From positions 2,728,001 through 2,792,000 of the forward strand of contig NZ_CP065800.1 in assembly GCF_023206215.1 (NCBI RefSeq): 64,000 nt of DNA, read 5' to 3'. The first letter of the stretch is position 1, and every line of letters begins with the position of its first letter. Positions 26,552-35,928 of this stretch are shown piece by piece. The notes under the pieces were generated by a model. The model was given only the letters and a program-made list of their open reading frames with translations, was not told where the DNA came from and made no database searches. Origin of the DNA: Butyrivibrio fibrisolvens. GTDB taxonomy: Bacteria; Bacillota; Clostridia; Lachnospirales; Lachnospiraceae. The position numbers were made by a program, and so were the translations under genes.

Positions 26552-27064
26552 ATGGAATTTAAAGATGTAATTCAGAATCGTTATTCATGCAAAAAGTACA
26601 GTGACAGAAAGGTCAACAAGGCTAGCCTTCAGCATATCCTTGAAGCCGGAAGACTTGCTCCTACTGCCAAGAATCTTCAGGAGCAGCATATCTATGTGCT
26701 CGAATCAGAAGATGCACTTTCCAAGGTTGATAAGGCTACACCTTGCAGATACGGTGCGCCTACAGTTATAGCTGTAGCTTTTGACAAGAACAATGTATTT
26801 ACTTATCCGGGTGGAAAGAGAGATTCTGGCGTTGAAGATGCAACTATAGTTGCAACTCACATGATCCTGGCTGCGGCTGATGAAAGTGTTGACAGCTGCT
26901 GGATCAACTTCTTTGATCCTGATGAACTTGCCAAGGAACTTGGACTTCCTGACAATGAAGAGATCCTAATGCTCCTTGACCTTGGATTTGCAGCAGAGGG
27001 AGCTGGTCCACTTGAGAATCATGGTAAGAGAAAAGATCTGTCTGAAACTGTAAGCTATCTGTAA
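26552..27064 (+). CDS. Nitroreductase-family FMN protein
   Basis: A 170-residue protein of the short nitroreductase branch: VIQNRYSCKKYSDRKV for FMN phosphate binding, LEAGRLAPTAKNLQEQHIYVL, and a C-terminal GFAAEGAGPLENHGKRKDL in place of the usual GYP motif. It would be a homodimeric flavin enzyme using NAD(P)H to reduce nitro groups, quinones or similar substrates. GGAGGA is just before ATG 26552. Two very short open frames and an AraC regulator follow in the same direction. Confidence 0.88.
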   Translation: MEFKDVIQNRYSCKKYSDRKVNKASLQHILEAGRLAPTAKNLQEQHIYVLESEDALSKVDKATPCRYGAPTVIAVAFDKNNVFTYPGGKRDSGVEDATIVATHMILAAADESVDSCWINFFDPDELAKELGLPDNEEILMLLDLGFAAEGAGPLENHGKRKDLSETVSYL

Positions 27065-27108
27065 TCAGGCGGGTTATGGGGTTCTATAACTTAATATTGG
27101 AGGTGTGT

Positions 27109-27159
27109 ATGGCTGGTAACAACGATTCCAACAAGATAACAAGGAGATTAATTCCATGA
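27109..27159 (+). CDS. Possible 16-residue micropeptide, overlapping the next small frame
   Basis: ATG 27109 follows GGAGG with good spacing and codes for MAGNNDSNKITRRLIP, then TGA. The last codons contain the AAGGAG ribosome site of the next small frame and the stop overlaps its start (ATGA). The arrangement suggests translational coupling, but the peptide is too short to judge by composition. Confidence 0.25.
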   Translation: MAGNNDSNKITRRLIP

Positions 27160-27242
27160 CAGCTGAGCTTGTGTCTATCATGGGACGCTGCAGCTTTGCA
27201 ACATCTGATTCAATCAATGATTCTGTATTATGGAGCCGCTAA
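27156..27242 (+). CDS. Possible 28-residue micropeptide upstream of the AraC gene
   Basis: ATG 27156 is preceded by AAGGAG and the frame runs for 28 codons (MTAELVSIMGRCSFATSDSI then NDSVLWSR) to TAA. It ends 23 bp before the AraC start. It could be a leader peptide or the remains of a decayed gene. Confidence 0.3.
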   Translation: MTAELVSIMGRCSFATSDSINDSVLWSR

Positions 27243-27265
27243 ATATTTATTAAGAAGGAACTTAT

Positions 27266-28459
27266 ATGGAAAAGGAACTTGACAAGTTAACAGTAACAAT
27301 GAATCTTATTCATGATATTTTTAATATAGATTATACGACTTTTGATAGATATGAAGATATCGAAAGATTCTGCAGTAACAATAGAGTAATAGATGCACAG
27401 TCATGGCTTACAGAAGATGCTCTTAAACTGATACTTGATAAGAGTCACCATGATAATGTTAACTATTTCGAAGACATTCTCCATGTAAGGATCATCCTTT
27501 TTTACTATGAAGATAAACCTGTAATACTAGGTCCTTATCTTGCAGAAGAGATGACGATCGGGCGGAGCATCCAGATCTGCAATAAGATAGACAGAAAGAA
27601 TATGGATGCTCAGAACCTCCTTATCTATTATGGCCGATATCCTGTGATACATGAGAGTATTATGGAGAAGATACTCCGCGGAATACTGAGAAGTCTTGAT
27701 CTTGAGAATCTTACTGAACATTATACCAGATATAAGGATGACAGCAGCGAAGATATCCATGACAATGAGCTGGTGAAGCTTAGTAATGCCAATCTTGAAA
27801 CTCACTATATGACTGAAAGACAGTATATGGATGCCATCAAACGCGGCAATACTCAGGAGGTGCTGCATTATAGAAAACTTTTGTCTGAGAATGCTTCCGG
27901 AATGTGGACCAAGAAGTTCAATATGGAAGACCAAAGACTGGGACTTGCTGTTAACAGAGCTATGAGTAGGATAGCAGCTTATGAAGCGGGAGTTCCTGCA
28001 CCTATCATACATAAGATCACAACCAAGGAATCTAAAGCAATAGCTGCTGCGCAGAGTGAGAAGCAGATGATAGATGCCTGTGAGACTATGTTAAAAGAGT
28101 TCTGTGAGATGGTGAGATCTATTAAGAACGAGAAATACTCTGCGATGACTCAGAGTATCATGTATTCTATCAATCAAAATTATATGAATGAGCTTACTAT
28201 CAAGGATATTGCCAAAGAGCTAAATATCACAGAAAGTTACATGATCGCACAGTTTAAAGAAGAAACAGGTATTACTCCGGCTGTGTATCTTAGAAAAGTA
28301 AGACTAAAAAAAGCCGCCGGTCTTCTTATCTCTACAAGCGATGAGATTCAGAAGATCAGCGGCAGTGTTGGCATTCCTGATGCCAATTATTTTGTCAAAC
28401 TATTTAAGGCTGAATTTCAAATGACGCCAGGGGCGTATCGTAAGAGCTACAAGATATAA
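27266..28459 (+). CDS. AraC-family regulator with large N-terminal sensor domain
   Basis: A 397-residue protein. Residues 1-290 hold an unrecognised, probably ligand-binding region (it includes VNYFEDILHVRIILFYYEDKPVILGPYLAEE split across two strands, similar to sensor domains of other Lachnospiraceae AraC proteins). The last 100 residues are an AraC HTH pair: ELTIKDIAKELNITESYMIAQF, then a second helix pair ending TPGAYRKSY. The 3' end overlaps the convergent carboxylesterase gene by 56 bp. It may regulate that esterase and the GPH symporter, which is inference. Confidence 0.88.
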   Translation: MEKELDKLTVTMNLIHDIFNIDYTTFDRYEDIERFCSNNRVIDAQSWLTEDALKLILDKSHHDNVNYFEDILHVRIILFYYEDKPVILGPYLAEEMTIGRSIQICNKIDRKNMDAQNLLIYYGRYPVIHESIMEKILRGILRSLDLENLTEHYTRYKDDSSEDIHDNELVKLSNANLETHYMTERQYMDAIKRGNTQEVLHYRKLLSENASGMWTKKFNMEDQRLGLAVNRAMSRIAAYEAGVPAPIIHKITTKESKAIAAAQSEKQMIDACETMLKEFCEMVRSIKNEKYSAMTQSIMYSINQNYMNELTIKDIAKELNITESYMIAQFKEETGITPAVYLRKVRLKKAAGLLISTSDEIQKISGSVGIPDANYFVKLFKAEFQMTPGAYRKSYKI

Positions 28460-29663
28460 GCCCTGTATTTGCAAATTCGCAGATCATATCTACCAGCTTA
28501 TCGGATAGATCAAAGTCTTCCTGTGTCATAGGACGCCAGCACTTTCGTATGGATCCTATCGTATACCAAAGCTCTGCTGAGTGGAAAGCTCCCTTGTCAT
28601 CTCCGGGGAGTTTTCTTGAGAAGTAGAAGTAGTAGGCTCTGCCTCCGTTCCTATTTACAGTATTGCAGAAGTCTTTGCTCATCTGATGCAGGAACTGCGG
28701 CGCCATATCTTCTGAGTTTGTGCTAAGAAGATATGGAACATCTGCGTAGTCCTTGTCTTCTAATGACTGTGCAGGATCTTTGGGTATGATAAGTCCGTCT
28801 ATATGCGGGCAGCAATGTGACATAAGATCTCTGTCTATCACGCTCTGGAACTTTTCTATAAGTTCTTTGACAGGAACCTGTCTAAAGTCTTCAGGCTCAT
28901 CTCCAAGAAGGCTTGTAAGTCTTTCAAAATAGTCATAACTGTCTTCTACAGGACTTACACCTGCAAATTCTTTGCCGATTCCTGCGCCGCTTGCCATATA
29001 TACCTTTTGAATATAAGGCTTAGTAAGAGGGGAGAAGCAGTGCTGCTGTATGCTCATAGCTCCTGCTGACTGGCCAAAGAGTGTTATATTGGACTTATCA
29101 CCGCCAAAATTCTCTATATGATCATGAACCCATTTGATAGCTTCAAGCTGGTCATATAAGCCGTAGTTGCCGCTATGACCTGATTCCTTGGTAAGCTTTC
29201 GGTCACACAGAAAACCAAGTACGCCAAGTCTATAGTTTATAGATACGAATATGATACCTTTACGGGCATAGGCTGTACCGTCCATATGATTCTCATTGCC
29301 GCATCCGCCAAGGAAGGCACCGCCGTGGATGTAGATGATAACAGGGGCTTTCTTGGCATCCTTTGGTGCATATATATTAAGAAAAAGACAATCCTCATCA
29401 TAAGTAAACTCTGCACCTTCTCTAAACTCCTTGTAATAGAAAGGAGCAGGATCCTTCTGATCTTCCGGATCGTAGGTTCTAAACTGTGGGCAGGCATTGC
29501 CGAATCTGGTAGCATCATAGATGCCATCAAAACTCGTCACAGGCTCTGGATAAGCAAATCTTCTGGCAGTAGCATATCTGATGCCTCTAAACTGGACTGT
29601 ATTATCATCAAGTTCAAGTCCCTTGATCTGTCCAAGGTCTGTATCGCGGATGATAGTATTCAT
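28404..29663 (-). CDS. Type-B carboxylesterase (alpha/beta hydrolase), shortened C-terminus
   Basis: A 419-residue esterase. The oxyanion-hole HGGAFLGG, the nucleophile Ser199 in LFGQSAGAMS and the catalytic His region GAFHSAELWY are all present; an acidic residue in STNSEDM is the likely Glu. It has no signal peptide. Type-B esterases usually run to 480-550 residues with a Trp-rich end after FANTG; here the frame turns into unrelated SCSSYDTPLASFEIQP where it overlaps the AraC gene, so the natural end seems lost. AGGAGA precedes ATG 29663. It lies downstream of the GPH symporter, probably in one operon for an esterified sugar. Confidence 0.82.
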   Translation of the reverse strand: MNTIIRDTDLGQIKGLELDDNTVQFRGIRYATARRFAYPEPVTSFDGIYDATRFGNACPQFRTYDPEDQKDPAPFYYKEFREGAEFTYDEDCLFLNIYAPKDAKKAPVIIYIHGGAFLGGCGNENHMDGTAYARKGIIFVSINYRLGVLGFLCDRKLTKESGHSGNYGLYDQLEAIKWVHDHIENFGGDKSNITLFGQSAGAMSIQQHCFSPLTKPYIQKVYMASGAGIGKEFAGVSPVEDSYDYFERLTSLLGDEPEDFRQVPVKELIEKFQSVIDRDLMSHCCPHIDGLIIPKDPAQSLEDKDYADVPYLLSTNSEDMAPQFLHQMSKDFCNTVNRNGGRAYYFYFSRKLPGDDKGAFHSAELWYTIGSIRKCWRPMTQEDFDLSDKLVDMICEFANTGLISCSSYDTPLASFEIQP

Positions 29664-29707
29664 GCTGTTTCTCCTTATATTGCTATGTATGATTTAATGC
29701 TTGTACA

Positions 29708-29740
29708 TTCAGAAATCCGCAATAGCTACGGATTTCTGAA
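29708..29740 (-). other. Intercistronic hairpin between symporter and esterase genes
   Basis: A perfect 12-bp stem TTCAGAAATCCG (29708-29719) and CGGATTTCTGAA (29729-29740) without a T-run on the minus strand. It may shield the symporter part of the transcript or lower esterase expression. Confidence 0.5.
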
Positions 29741-29763
29741 GTTATGTTTAGTAGCTCATATTT

Positions 29764-31191
29764 TTAGTTCTTCGATTCATGCATTTCATGAAGTTTTGCA
29801 TACATCTCATCGGACTTATTCTTAGTAAGAGGGTAGATGAGAAGGATACTTACAAGGATCACGACTGCGCCCAATAAAGGCATAAGGATTACAAGTTTTC
29901 TTATGTTCTCGCCAAATTCCGGGATCTGCTCTTTGGCACCAGCTACAAATCCGGCTGTTCCAATGAGGGCTGTTGAGATAGAAGCTGCGGCTGCGGAACC
30001 TATTTTTCTGGAGAATGTATAAATAGAATACATAGTTCCATCTGAGCGCTCGCCGGTCTTATATTCCTGGTAATCGATTGATTCTGTTACAAGTGCCCAT
30101 ACGAGCATTGTGAAGGTTGTAAGTCCGAGGTTTGCAACAGTATTTACAAACATGAATACATAGCAGTTAGGGATCCTTATGAAGAATAAGATACCGAATG
30201 CGATGATACTGTAAAATGCTGAGTAGATAATGAGCTTCCTGTTACCTACGATCTTAGCAAGACGTGGTACTGCAAAGAATGCCACGAACATCATAGGAAG
30301 GCTGATCATTGAAGATGCTGCCATTGCTTTGGGCATATGATAGTACTCTTTGTAAAGGAAGTTGTTCATGCTCTGTGCACTTGCGAACATGCTGCCGATA
30401 GACGCGATCATAACTGCAATAAGGGCTCTGTTAGTGAAGGCTTCCTTAACAACATGTGTAAGGCTGTACTTGCGGGCAGATGCACCTGCGAATCTGTGTT
30501 CCTGATGGATTCTTTCCTTGGTAAGACCAAGAAGGATAAGATAGAAGATCACTGACAATACGCCTGCTACGATCGCCATAAGGAAATATCCCTTTGCATT
30601 TGGATTACCTGCTTCGTCCCAGATAGCAAGAGATACAAGAGGGATGAAAAGGATACCAACGCCCATTCCGCCGAAAGCTCTTGCTCTTGAAAGCTTGGTC
30701 CTTTCTACAGGTGAGTCTGTGATAACAGAAGCCATAGCGCCGTAAGGCATTGATACACCTGTATATGCCATTCCATAGAGAATGTAGGATACAGCGACCC
30801 ATGCATGCTTGATAATATCAGGCATAGAAGTTGTATTAGTAAAGCACATAAGGCCTGTAAGCGCCAGAGGCACCATGAACAATTTGATCCAGGGCTTGAA
30901 CTTGTCTGTGCCCTTGCCAATCTTGAATCTGTCAGGTAGTGAACCGATCATAGGATCGTTGATGGCATCCCATATCTTGGCGACGAAGATAAGTGTTGCC
31001 ATCCATGCAGGACTGATGCCAAGAACGTATGTACAGAATGTAACATAGAAGGCACTTATGTAGAGGTTTACAAGACTACCTCCAAAGTCGCCACTAAAAT
31101 ATCCAAACTGTTCCAGAAAGGAAAGTTTTGTTTCTTTTCGTGAAGCTGATGATGCTTCGGTTGGTATTTCTTTTTTTTGCTGCGTTTTCAT
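29764..31191 (-). CDS. GPH-family sugar:cation symporter (MelB/XylP-like)
   Basis: A 475-residue membrane protein with 12 helices. FLEQFGYFSGDFGGSL at the start and WDAINDPMIGSLPDR are the typical GPH motifs, and TYSIDYQEYKTGERSDG-like residues (ESIDYQEYKTGERSDGTMYS) mark helix 10 and the loop of this family. It imports glycosides or uronides with a cation. ATG 31191 has AAGGAGC upstream; the longer frame to 31251 lacks support. Probably co-transcribed with the esterase, suggesting uptake and de-esterification of an acylated oligosaccharide. Confidence 0.9.
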   Translation of the reverse strand: MKTQQKKEIPTEASSASRKETKLSFLEQFGYFSGDFGGSLVNLYISAFYVTFCTYVLGISPAWMATLIFVAKIWDAINDPMIGSLPDRFKIGKGTDKFKPWIKLFMVPLALTGLMCFTNTTSMPDIIKHAWVAVSYILYGMAYTGVSMPYGAMASVITDSPVERTKLSRARAFGGMGVGILFIPLVSLAIWDEAGNPNAKGYFLMAIVAGVLSVIFYLILLGLTKERIHQEHRFAGASARKYSLTHVVKEAFTNRALIAVMIASIGSMFASAQSMNNFLYKEYYHMPKAMAASSMISLPMMFVAFFAVPRLAKIVGNRKLIIYSAFYSIIAFGILFFIRIPNCYVFMFVNTVANLGLTTFTMLVWALVTESIDYQEYKTGERSDGTMYSIYTFSRKIGSAAAASISTALIGTAGFVAGAKEQIPEFGENIRKLVILMPLLGAVVILVSILLIYPLTKNKSDEMYAKLHEMHESKN

Positions 31192-31598
31192 TACAATTGC
31201 TCCTTTTGTTAAAAGTATATTTAGTACGCTAATTATATTTTTAACAAGCAACTGTAAATAGAAAAAAATGAGACAGAATATAACAATATATTATATAGTG
31301 TATATCATGTTATGCATAATACTTTGTGTCAGAATCTGCTAAATAGCAAGAAAAGAATATTTTTGGCAGTAGACATTCATAACCAAGAAATCATGATTTC
31401 TTGTGGCCAAAGGGAAAAACGCAAGAATCCAGCAAAGCAGAATTTTTTATGAATCAGATATGACAATTGTCATTATAAATGATGACGATGTTCACTGGTT
31501 TATAAGTACTGCTATATGTATTATAGTCTCATAACAAGTCATCCACGAGACAATGGATAAAAAGGTATATAACTAACTAATCATAAAGGGAGAAGAAT
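31192..31598. promoter_or_regulatory. Divergent regulatory region with two perfect palindromes
   Basis: 407 bp between the GPH symporter and the ABC exporter operon. It holds the perfect 20-bp palindrome CAAGAAATCATGATTTCTTG (31384-31403) and the perfect 14-bp palindrome ATGACAATTGTCAT (31460-31473). Both are good candidates for dimeric regulator sites. No coding potential is seen. Confidence 0.55.
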
Positions 31599-32540
31599 AT
31601 GAGTACTAGCGTAGTAGCAATCGATAATCTGGTAAAAAGATACGGAGACAAAGTTGCAGTTGACCACTTTTCACTTAATGTACAGGAAGGAGAGATATTA
31701 GGACTTCTTGGACCAAACGGGTCAGGCAAGACCACAACGATCAACTGCCTGTTATCACTACTTCAATATGATAAGGGGACAGTCACTATTTTTGACAAAG
31801 AGATGAAGCCTGAGGCTTACGATATCAAGTCACAGATTGGCGTAGTAATGCAGAATGTAGCAGTTGTTGATACCTTGAATGTATATGAGAATGTAGACTT
31901 TTTCTGCGGATTATATATTAAAAATAAAGCCTTAAGAAAACAATATGTAGAGGAAGCTCTTGAGTTTACAGGTCTTACAGAGTACAAGAAGTACAAGCCT
32001 CAAAAGCTCTCAGGAGGACTTCTCAGAAGACTTAACATAGCCTGCGGTATCGCTCATAAGCCAAAGCTTATCATCTTCGATGAGCCGACAGTTGCTGTTG
32101 ATCCCCAGTCAAGAAATGCGATCCTTGAAGGAATCAGGAAGATGAATAAGGCAGGAGCTACGATCATCTATACATCCCACTATATGGAAGAAGTTGAAGA
32201 GCTCTGTACCAGAGTAGTCATCATGGATCATGGCAGAAACGTAGCAAGCGGCACTTCACAAGAGCTCAAGTCATCTCTTATAAGTCGTGAGACGATAAGG
32301 GTCGGCCTTCCTGACAGATCAGACAAGATCATAGGTGATATCAAAGAGATAAATCATGTATATAAGGTCAAAGAGGATGGTGATGATCTTGTGATCAAGT
32401 GCGATGGCGGAGAACACAACCTTGTACACATCCTTGGATATCTTACTGATAATCATATCCCATTTGGACATGTATCAACACAGCTTCCATCACTTAATGA
32501 CGTATTCCTTGAGATAACAGGAAAGGAGCTTAGAGACTGA
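31599..32540 (+). CDS. ABC exporter ATP-binding protein (ABC-2 type, drug/peptide exporter class)
   Basis: A 313-residue ATPase: Walker A GPNGSGKTT at residues 38-46, signature LSGGLLRRLNIA and Walker B LIIFDEPTVAVDP, then the H-loop TIIYTSHYMEEVE. A C-terminal extension (EELCTRVVIMDHGR onward) is typical of CcmA/DrrA-like exporters. It heads an operon with two permeases and a NarL-type two-component system. Such sets in Firmicutes usually confer resistance to membrane-active antibiotics or bacteriocins, or export them; this is family knowledge, not visible here. GGGAGAAG precedes ATG 31599. Confidence 0.92.
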   Translation: MSTSVVAIDNLVKRYGDKVAVDHFSLNVQEGEILGLLGPNGSGKTTTINCLLSLLQYDKGTVTIFDKEMKPEAYDIKSQIGVVMQNVAVVDTLNVYENVDFFCGLYIKNKALRKQYVEEALEFTGLTEYKKYKPQKLSGGLLRRLNIACGIAHKPKLIIFDEPTVAVDPQSRNAILEGIRKMNKAGATIIYTSHYMEEVEELCTRVVIMDHGRNVASGTSQELKSSLISRETIRVGLPDRSDKIIGDIKEINHVYKVKEDGDDLVIKCDGGEHNLVHILGYLTDNHIPFGHVSTQLPSLNDVFLEITGKELRD

Positions 32541-33688
32541 TGTTTGGACGTATTTATATATACAAACTAAAAGAGCTTGCAAGAAACAGATATCTTGTTG
32601 GATGGAACTTCTTGTTCCCGATCGTTCTGGCAACAGCTTTTTATATGGGATTTGGAAATATGATCGCAGAAGATCCAGATACATTTAAAGCAATAGATGT
32701 TGGATATGTTAATACAGGAGACGTTGATACAAGCTTTACTTTGATGCTGGATGAGCTTTCTAAAGAAAATGACGATCATGAGAAGATACTTAATGTACAT
32801 GAATATCCATCCAAAGAGGAAGCACTAAAGGACCTAAAAGGAGAAGATGGTCTGTATGGAATATATGTTGATGATAACGGCGATGTAGAGACGATCGTTC
32901 CTTTTAACGGATATAAGACGACAACTCTTAATCAGATAGTAAGAGAGTATGAGAACAAAGTAACACTTATAGAAAATATAGCCAAAGACCATCCTGATAA
33001 GCTTGAAAGTTCTATGGAGATGATATCCGGTGATCTTAAAGTCCTTAAAGAACACGAATTTGGCAATAATACTTCCCAGTACCTTCAATACTTCTTTGCT
33101 CTTATAGCGATGGCTTCACTTTTTAGTTCCTGGATAAGTACGGCGATGCTGGAAGGAATGTGTGCCAATCTGACTGAGCGAGGCAAGCGTTTTGAGTGTT
33201 CACCGGCAAGTAAGCTTTTGTCAATTGCGGCAGGAATCTTAGCAGGTCTTACACTGCAAGCTGTCTCTAATGCAATAGTTGTTGTATATGTTGAGTATAT
33301 CTTGAAGATACATCTTGGAGCTCCGCTTCTTAACATAATCTTCCTGACTACTCTTGGAAGCGGACTTGGAATATCAGCAGGTGTACTTATGGGCTCTTTG
33401 ATCAGAAATGAAAGGCTGCTTGTAGTAGTGCCTCTTGCTTTTACTATGACATGCTCTTTTTGCAGCGGCCTTATGTGGCACCAGATAAGGCAGCTTATTG
33501 AAGCGAACTTCCCTATACTAAATAAGATCAATCCCGCAGCGCTTCTTGTAGACTGTCTGTATACAAGAGCTGCTTATGGCAAAACAGATATATACTATCA
33601 GGATATTTATATTATGAGTGGTATGATCGCCGGATGTCTTATCATCAGTGCATTCCTTTTAAGGAGGAGAAAATATGTCAGTCTTTAA
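32540..33688 (+). CDS. ABC-2 exporter permease, first subunit
   Basis: A 382-residue membrane protein: one N-terminal helix (YLVGWNFLFPIVLATAFYMGF), an external domain of about 150 residues, then five C-terminal helices of the ABC2_membrane type (QYFFALIAMASLFSSWISTAM onward). Its ATG overlaps the TGA of the ATPase gene (TGATG), giving coupled translation. It pairs with the related subunit downstream. Confidence 0.88.
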   Translation: MFGRIYIYKLKELARNRYLVGWNFLFPIVLATAFYMGFGNMIAEDPDTFKAIDVGYVNTGDVDTSFTLMLDELSKENDDHEKILNVHEYPSKEEALKDLKGEDGLYGIYVDDNGDVETIVPFNGYKTTTLNQIVREYENKVTLIENIAKDHPDKLESSMEMISGDLKVLKEHEFGNNTSQYLQYFFALIAMASLFSSWISTAMLEGMCANLTERGKRFECSPASKLLSIAAGILAGLTLQAVSNAIVVVYVEYILKIHLGAPLLNIIFLTTLGSGLGISAGVLMGSLIRNERLLVVVPLAFTMTCSFCSGLMWHQIRQLIEANFPILNKINPAALLVDCLYTRAAYGKTDIYYQDIYIMSGMIAGCLIISAFLLRRRKYVSL

Positions 33689-34838
33689 TGCGATACTTAA
33701 ATCTCTTAAATCCAATATAATGACCATAATAGTCTATTTTTCCATATTTGCAGTATTTGGAAATATGCAGGCAAGAGCTACGGTTACTACAAAAGAAGAT
33801 GTCTTTGAAGAAGTAACTGTCAAAGTGGCTGTAACAGACAAGGATAACTCTAAACTAAGCAGAGCTCTTGTAAGCTATCTTGAAAGCACTCAGGAAGTTG
33901 TAGATCCAAAGACCGATGATCCTCAGACTATGAATGATAATGTAAGATTCCTTATCTATGAATATGCTCTTATAATTCCTGAGGGGTTCGAAGAAAATAT
34001 TTTATCCGGTAATACGGAAGGTGCTCTTACATATATAGCACCGGGTACCACCGCATCACAGTTCCTATTAACCCAAAAGCTTGATGACTATCTGCAGGAC
34101 GTTGTGATATATTTAAATAGTGGTTATAGCGAGGATGAGGCTATAAGACTTACGTATGATCAGATGTTAGAGCTTAGTGGTACTAAGGCATCTGTACTTG
34201 ATACATCTGATGATAACCATCGTTCTTTTTATACATCCATGTTCACATTTAACGGATACACACTTATGATGCTCCTGTGCATCTGCTGTGCAAGTACTCT
34301 GACTTTTATGAAGAACAAAGATGTCAAAAAGCGTATCTCAGTTAGTGGAATGCACTTTATGACCAGAAATGCAGCAACTATCGGAGGCGTAACCTTCGTG
34401 GGCTTTGCGATCACTTCTTTTGTAATTCTGGTCATCCAGCTTATGGGCCTTGAATATGCTAATGAAAAGCTCCTATACTATGCACTTGATACCTACGCTC
34501 TGATGCTGGTGGGACTTGGAATGGCATATTTTATCTGCTCGATATCATCCAGCGAGAATCTTATCAACATGATATCCAATATGCTGGTATTGTCCATGAG
34601 TTTTCTATGCGGAGTGTTTATTGATAAAGAGCTTCTGTCTGACGGTATTGTCAAGGCAGCTCACTTCATGCCTCTTTACTGGTATACAAGAGCTTTGGAT
34701 TTTATCAATGACACGCCGGTTGACAGCATTATGGGACGACGTTTTGGAACATATCTTCTTATAGAAGTTCTCTTTGGCCTTACTTTCTTAGCAGCAGGCA
34801 TGATCATTACAAGGAAAAAGGAACAATATGCTCTATGA
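33675..34838 (+). CDS. ABC-2 exporter permease, second subunit
   Basis: A 387-residue protein with the same topology as its neighbour: one N-terminal helix, a large external loop (EDVFEEVTVKVAVTDKDNSK .. LTYDQMLELSG), then five helices. It overlaps the first permease by 14 bp and has AAGGAGG upstream. The two likely form a heterodimeric channel. Its end overlaps the ATG of the histidine kinase gene. Confidence 0.88.
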   Translation: MSVFNAILKSLKSNIMTIIVYFSIFAVFGNMQARATVTTKEDVFEEVTVKVAVTDKDNSKLSRALVSYLESTQEVVDPKTDDPQTMNDNVRFLIYEYALIIPEGFEENILSGNTEGALTYIAPGTTASQFLLTQKLDDYLQDVVIYLNSGYSEDEAIRLTYDQMLELSGTKASVLDTSDDNHRSFYTSMFTFNGYTLMMLLCICCASTLTFMKNKDVKKRISVSGMHFMTRNAATIGGVTFVGFAITSFVILVIQLMGLEYANEKLLYYALDTYALMLVGLGMAYFICSISSSENLINMISNMLVLSMSFLCGVFIDKELLSDGIVKAAHFMPLYWYTRALDFINDTPVDSIMGRRFGTYLLIEVLFGLTFLAAGMIITRKKEQYAL

Positions 34839-35837
34839 TGTGATTATCCGCCTTCTGGCGGCGGCAGGACTTATTACTATAGCAAATGCAAATGGCATTA
34901 CAACCTCTTCGGTTGTAGTGTCTGTTTGCATTTTTTTGATACTTGAAGTAAGTCTTCTTTTAATGATAAAAGAGTTTACAGTTTTGTTACCTTGATCCCT
35001 TTTGCGATAGCAGGTGCGTATGTTTGGGGAAATCCTTATGACACGTTAAAGCTATGGGCAATCGTGATACTTGGAGCCTTTACAGTTGTCTCTATCATCT
35101 TGTATGAGATCATGATGAAATACAAGACACTTCTTTTTAGGACAAGAGATGACAGCAAGGAACTGGAAGATATGCTTGAAGACAAGAATAGACGCCTTAT
35201 GTCAGAGCAGGACCAGCAGGTACACCTTGCTACACTTGCTGAGCGCAACAGGATAGCAAGAGAGATCCATGACAATGTAGGCCACCTTCTGTCAAGAGCA
35301 ATCCTTCTACTTGGAGCTATCAAGACTGTCAACAAGGATGCTTCTATAAGTTCGCAGCTTGAGATGCTGGCAGGAACTCTGGATGAGTCTATGGAGAAGA
35401 TGAGAGCCTCAGTTCATGATCTTCACGACGATTCTATAGACCTTAAGAAGAACTTTGATGATATAATAGGAGAACTTAAAGACTATAAAGTCCTTGCAGA
35501 TCTTGATCTTGACGAGTCTGTTCCTACAAAGATAAAGCTGTCTCTGATCGGTATACTAAAAGAAGCAGTTACTAACATATTAAAGCATTCAAGTGCAGAC
35601 ACTGTCTCCATCATACTTCAGAGGAACTATAGCTTTTGTAGCCTTTCTGTCACTGATAATGGACATCTGTCTGATGCTCAGAAAGAAAAGATCTCATCCG
35701 GCACTCTTGACGGTATAGGACTTGAGAATATCAGAAACAGGGCAAGAAGTCTTGGCGGCGATGCCTACTTCTATACAAACGACGGCTTCACAGTCTTTGC
35801 GCGCCTCCCCATAAATGATCCCCAGAGACCAAAATGA
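34828..35837 (+). pseudogene. NarL-type sensor histidine kinase, interrupted by a one-base frameshift
   Basis: The gene begins at ATG 34828 (AAAGGAA just upstream) with 55 codons of membrane segment, MLYDVIIRLLAAAGLITIAN to LILEVSLLLMIK, then meets TGA at 34993. The next frame continues with NDKRVYSFVTLIPFAIAGAYVW, another helix, and the full kinase: His at about 35268 in ERNRIAREIHDNVGH (HisKA_3) and an ATPase domain (LKEAVTNILKHS, VTDNG, GIGLENIRNRA). One extra T in the TTTT run at 34958-34961 would join both. The downstream frame alone could start at TTG 34992 (281 residues) and lack the first helices. Real mutation, sequencing error and programmed -1 shift are all possible. Confidence 0.75.
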
Positions 35838-35928
35838 CCCCTGGGGATGGAGTTAAGGAACCATTTTCAAGAACATAGAGATACAAATAAAGATATAAAA
35901 TTAAACATAGAAATAAGGATTACGTACT

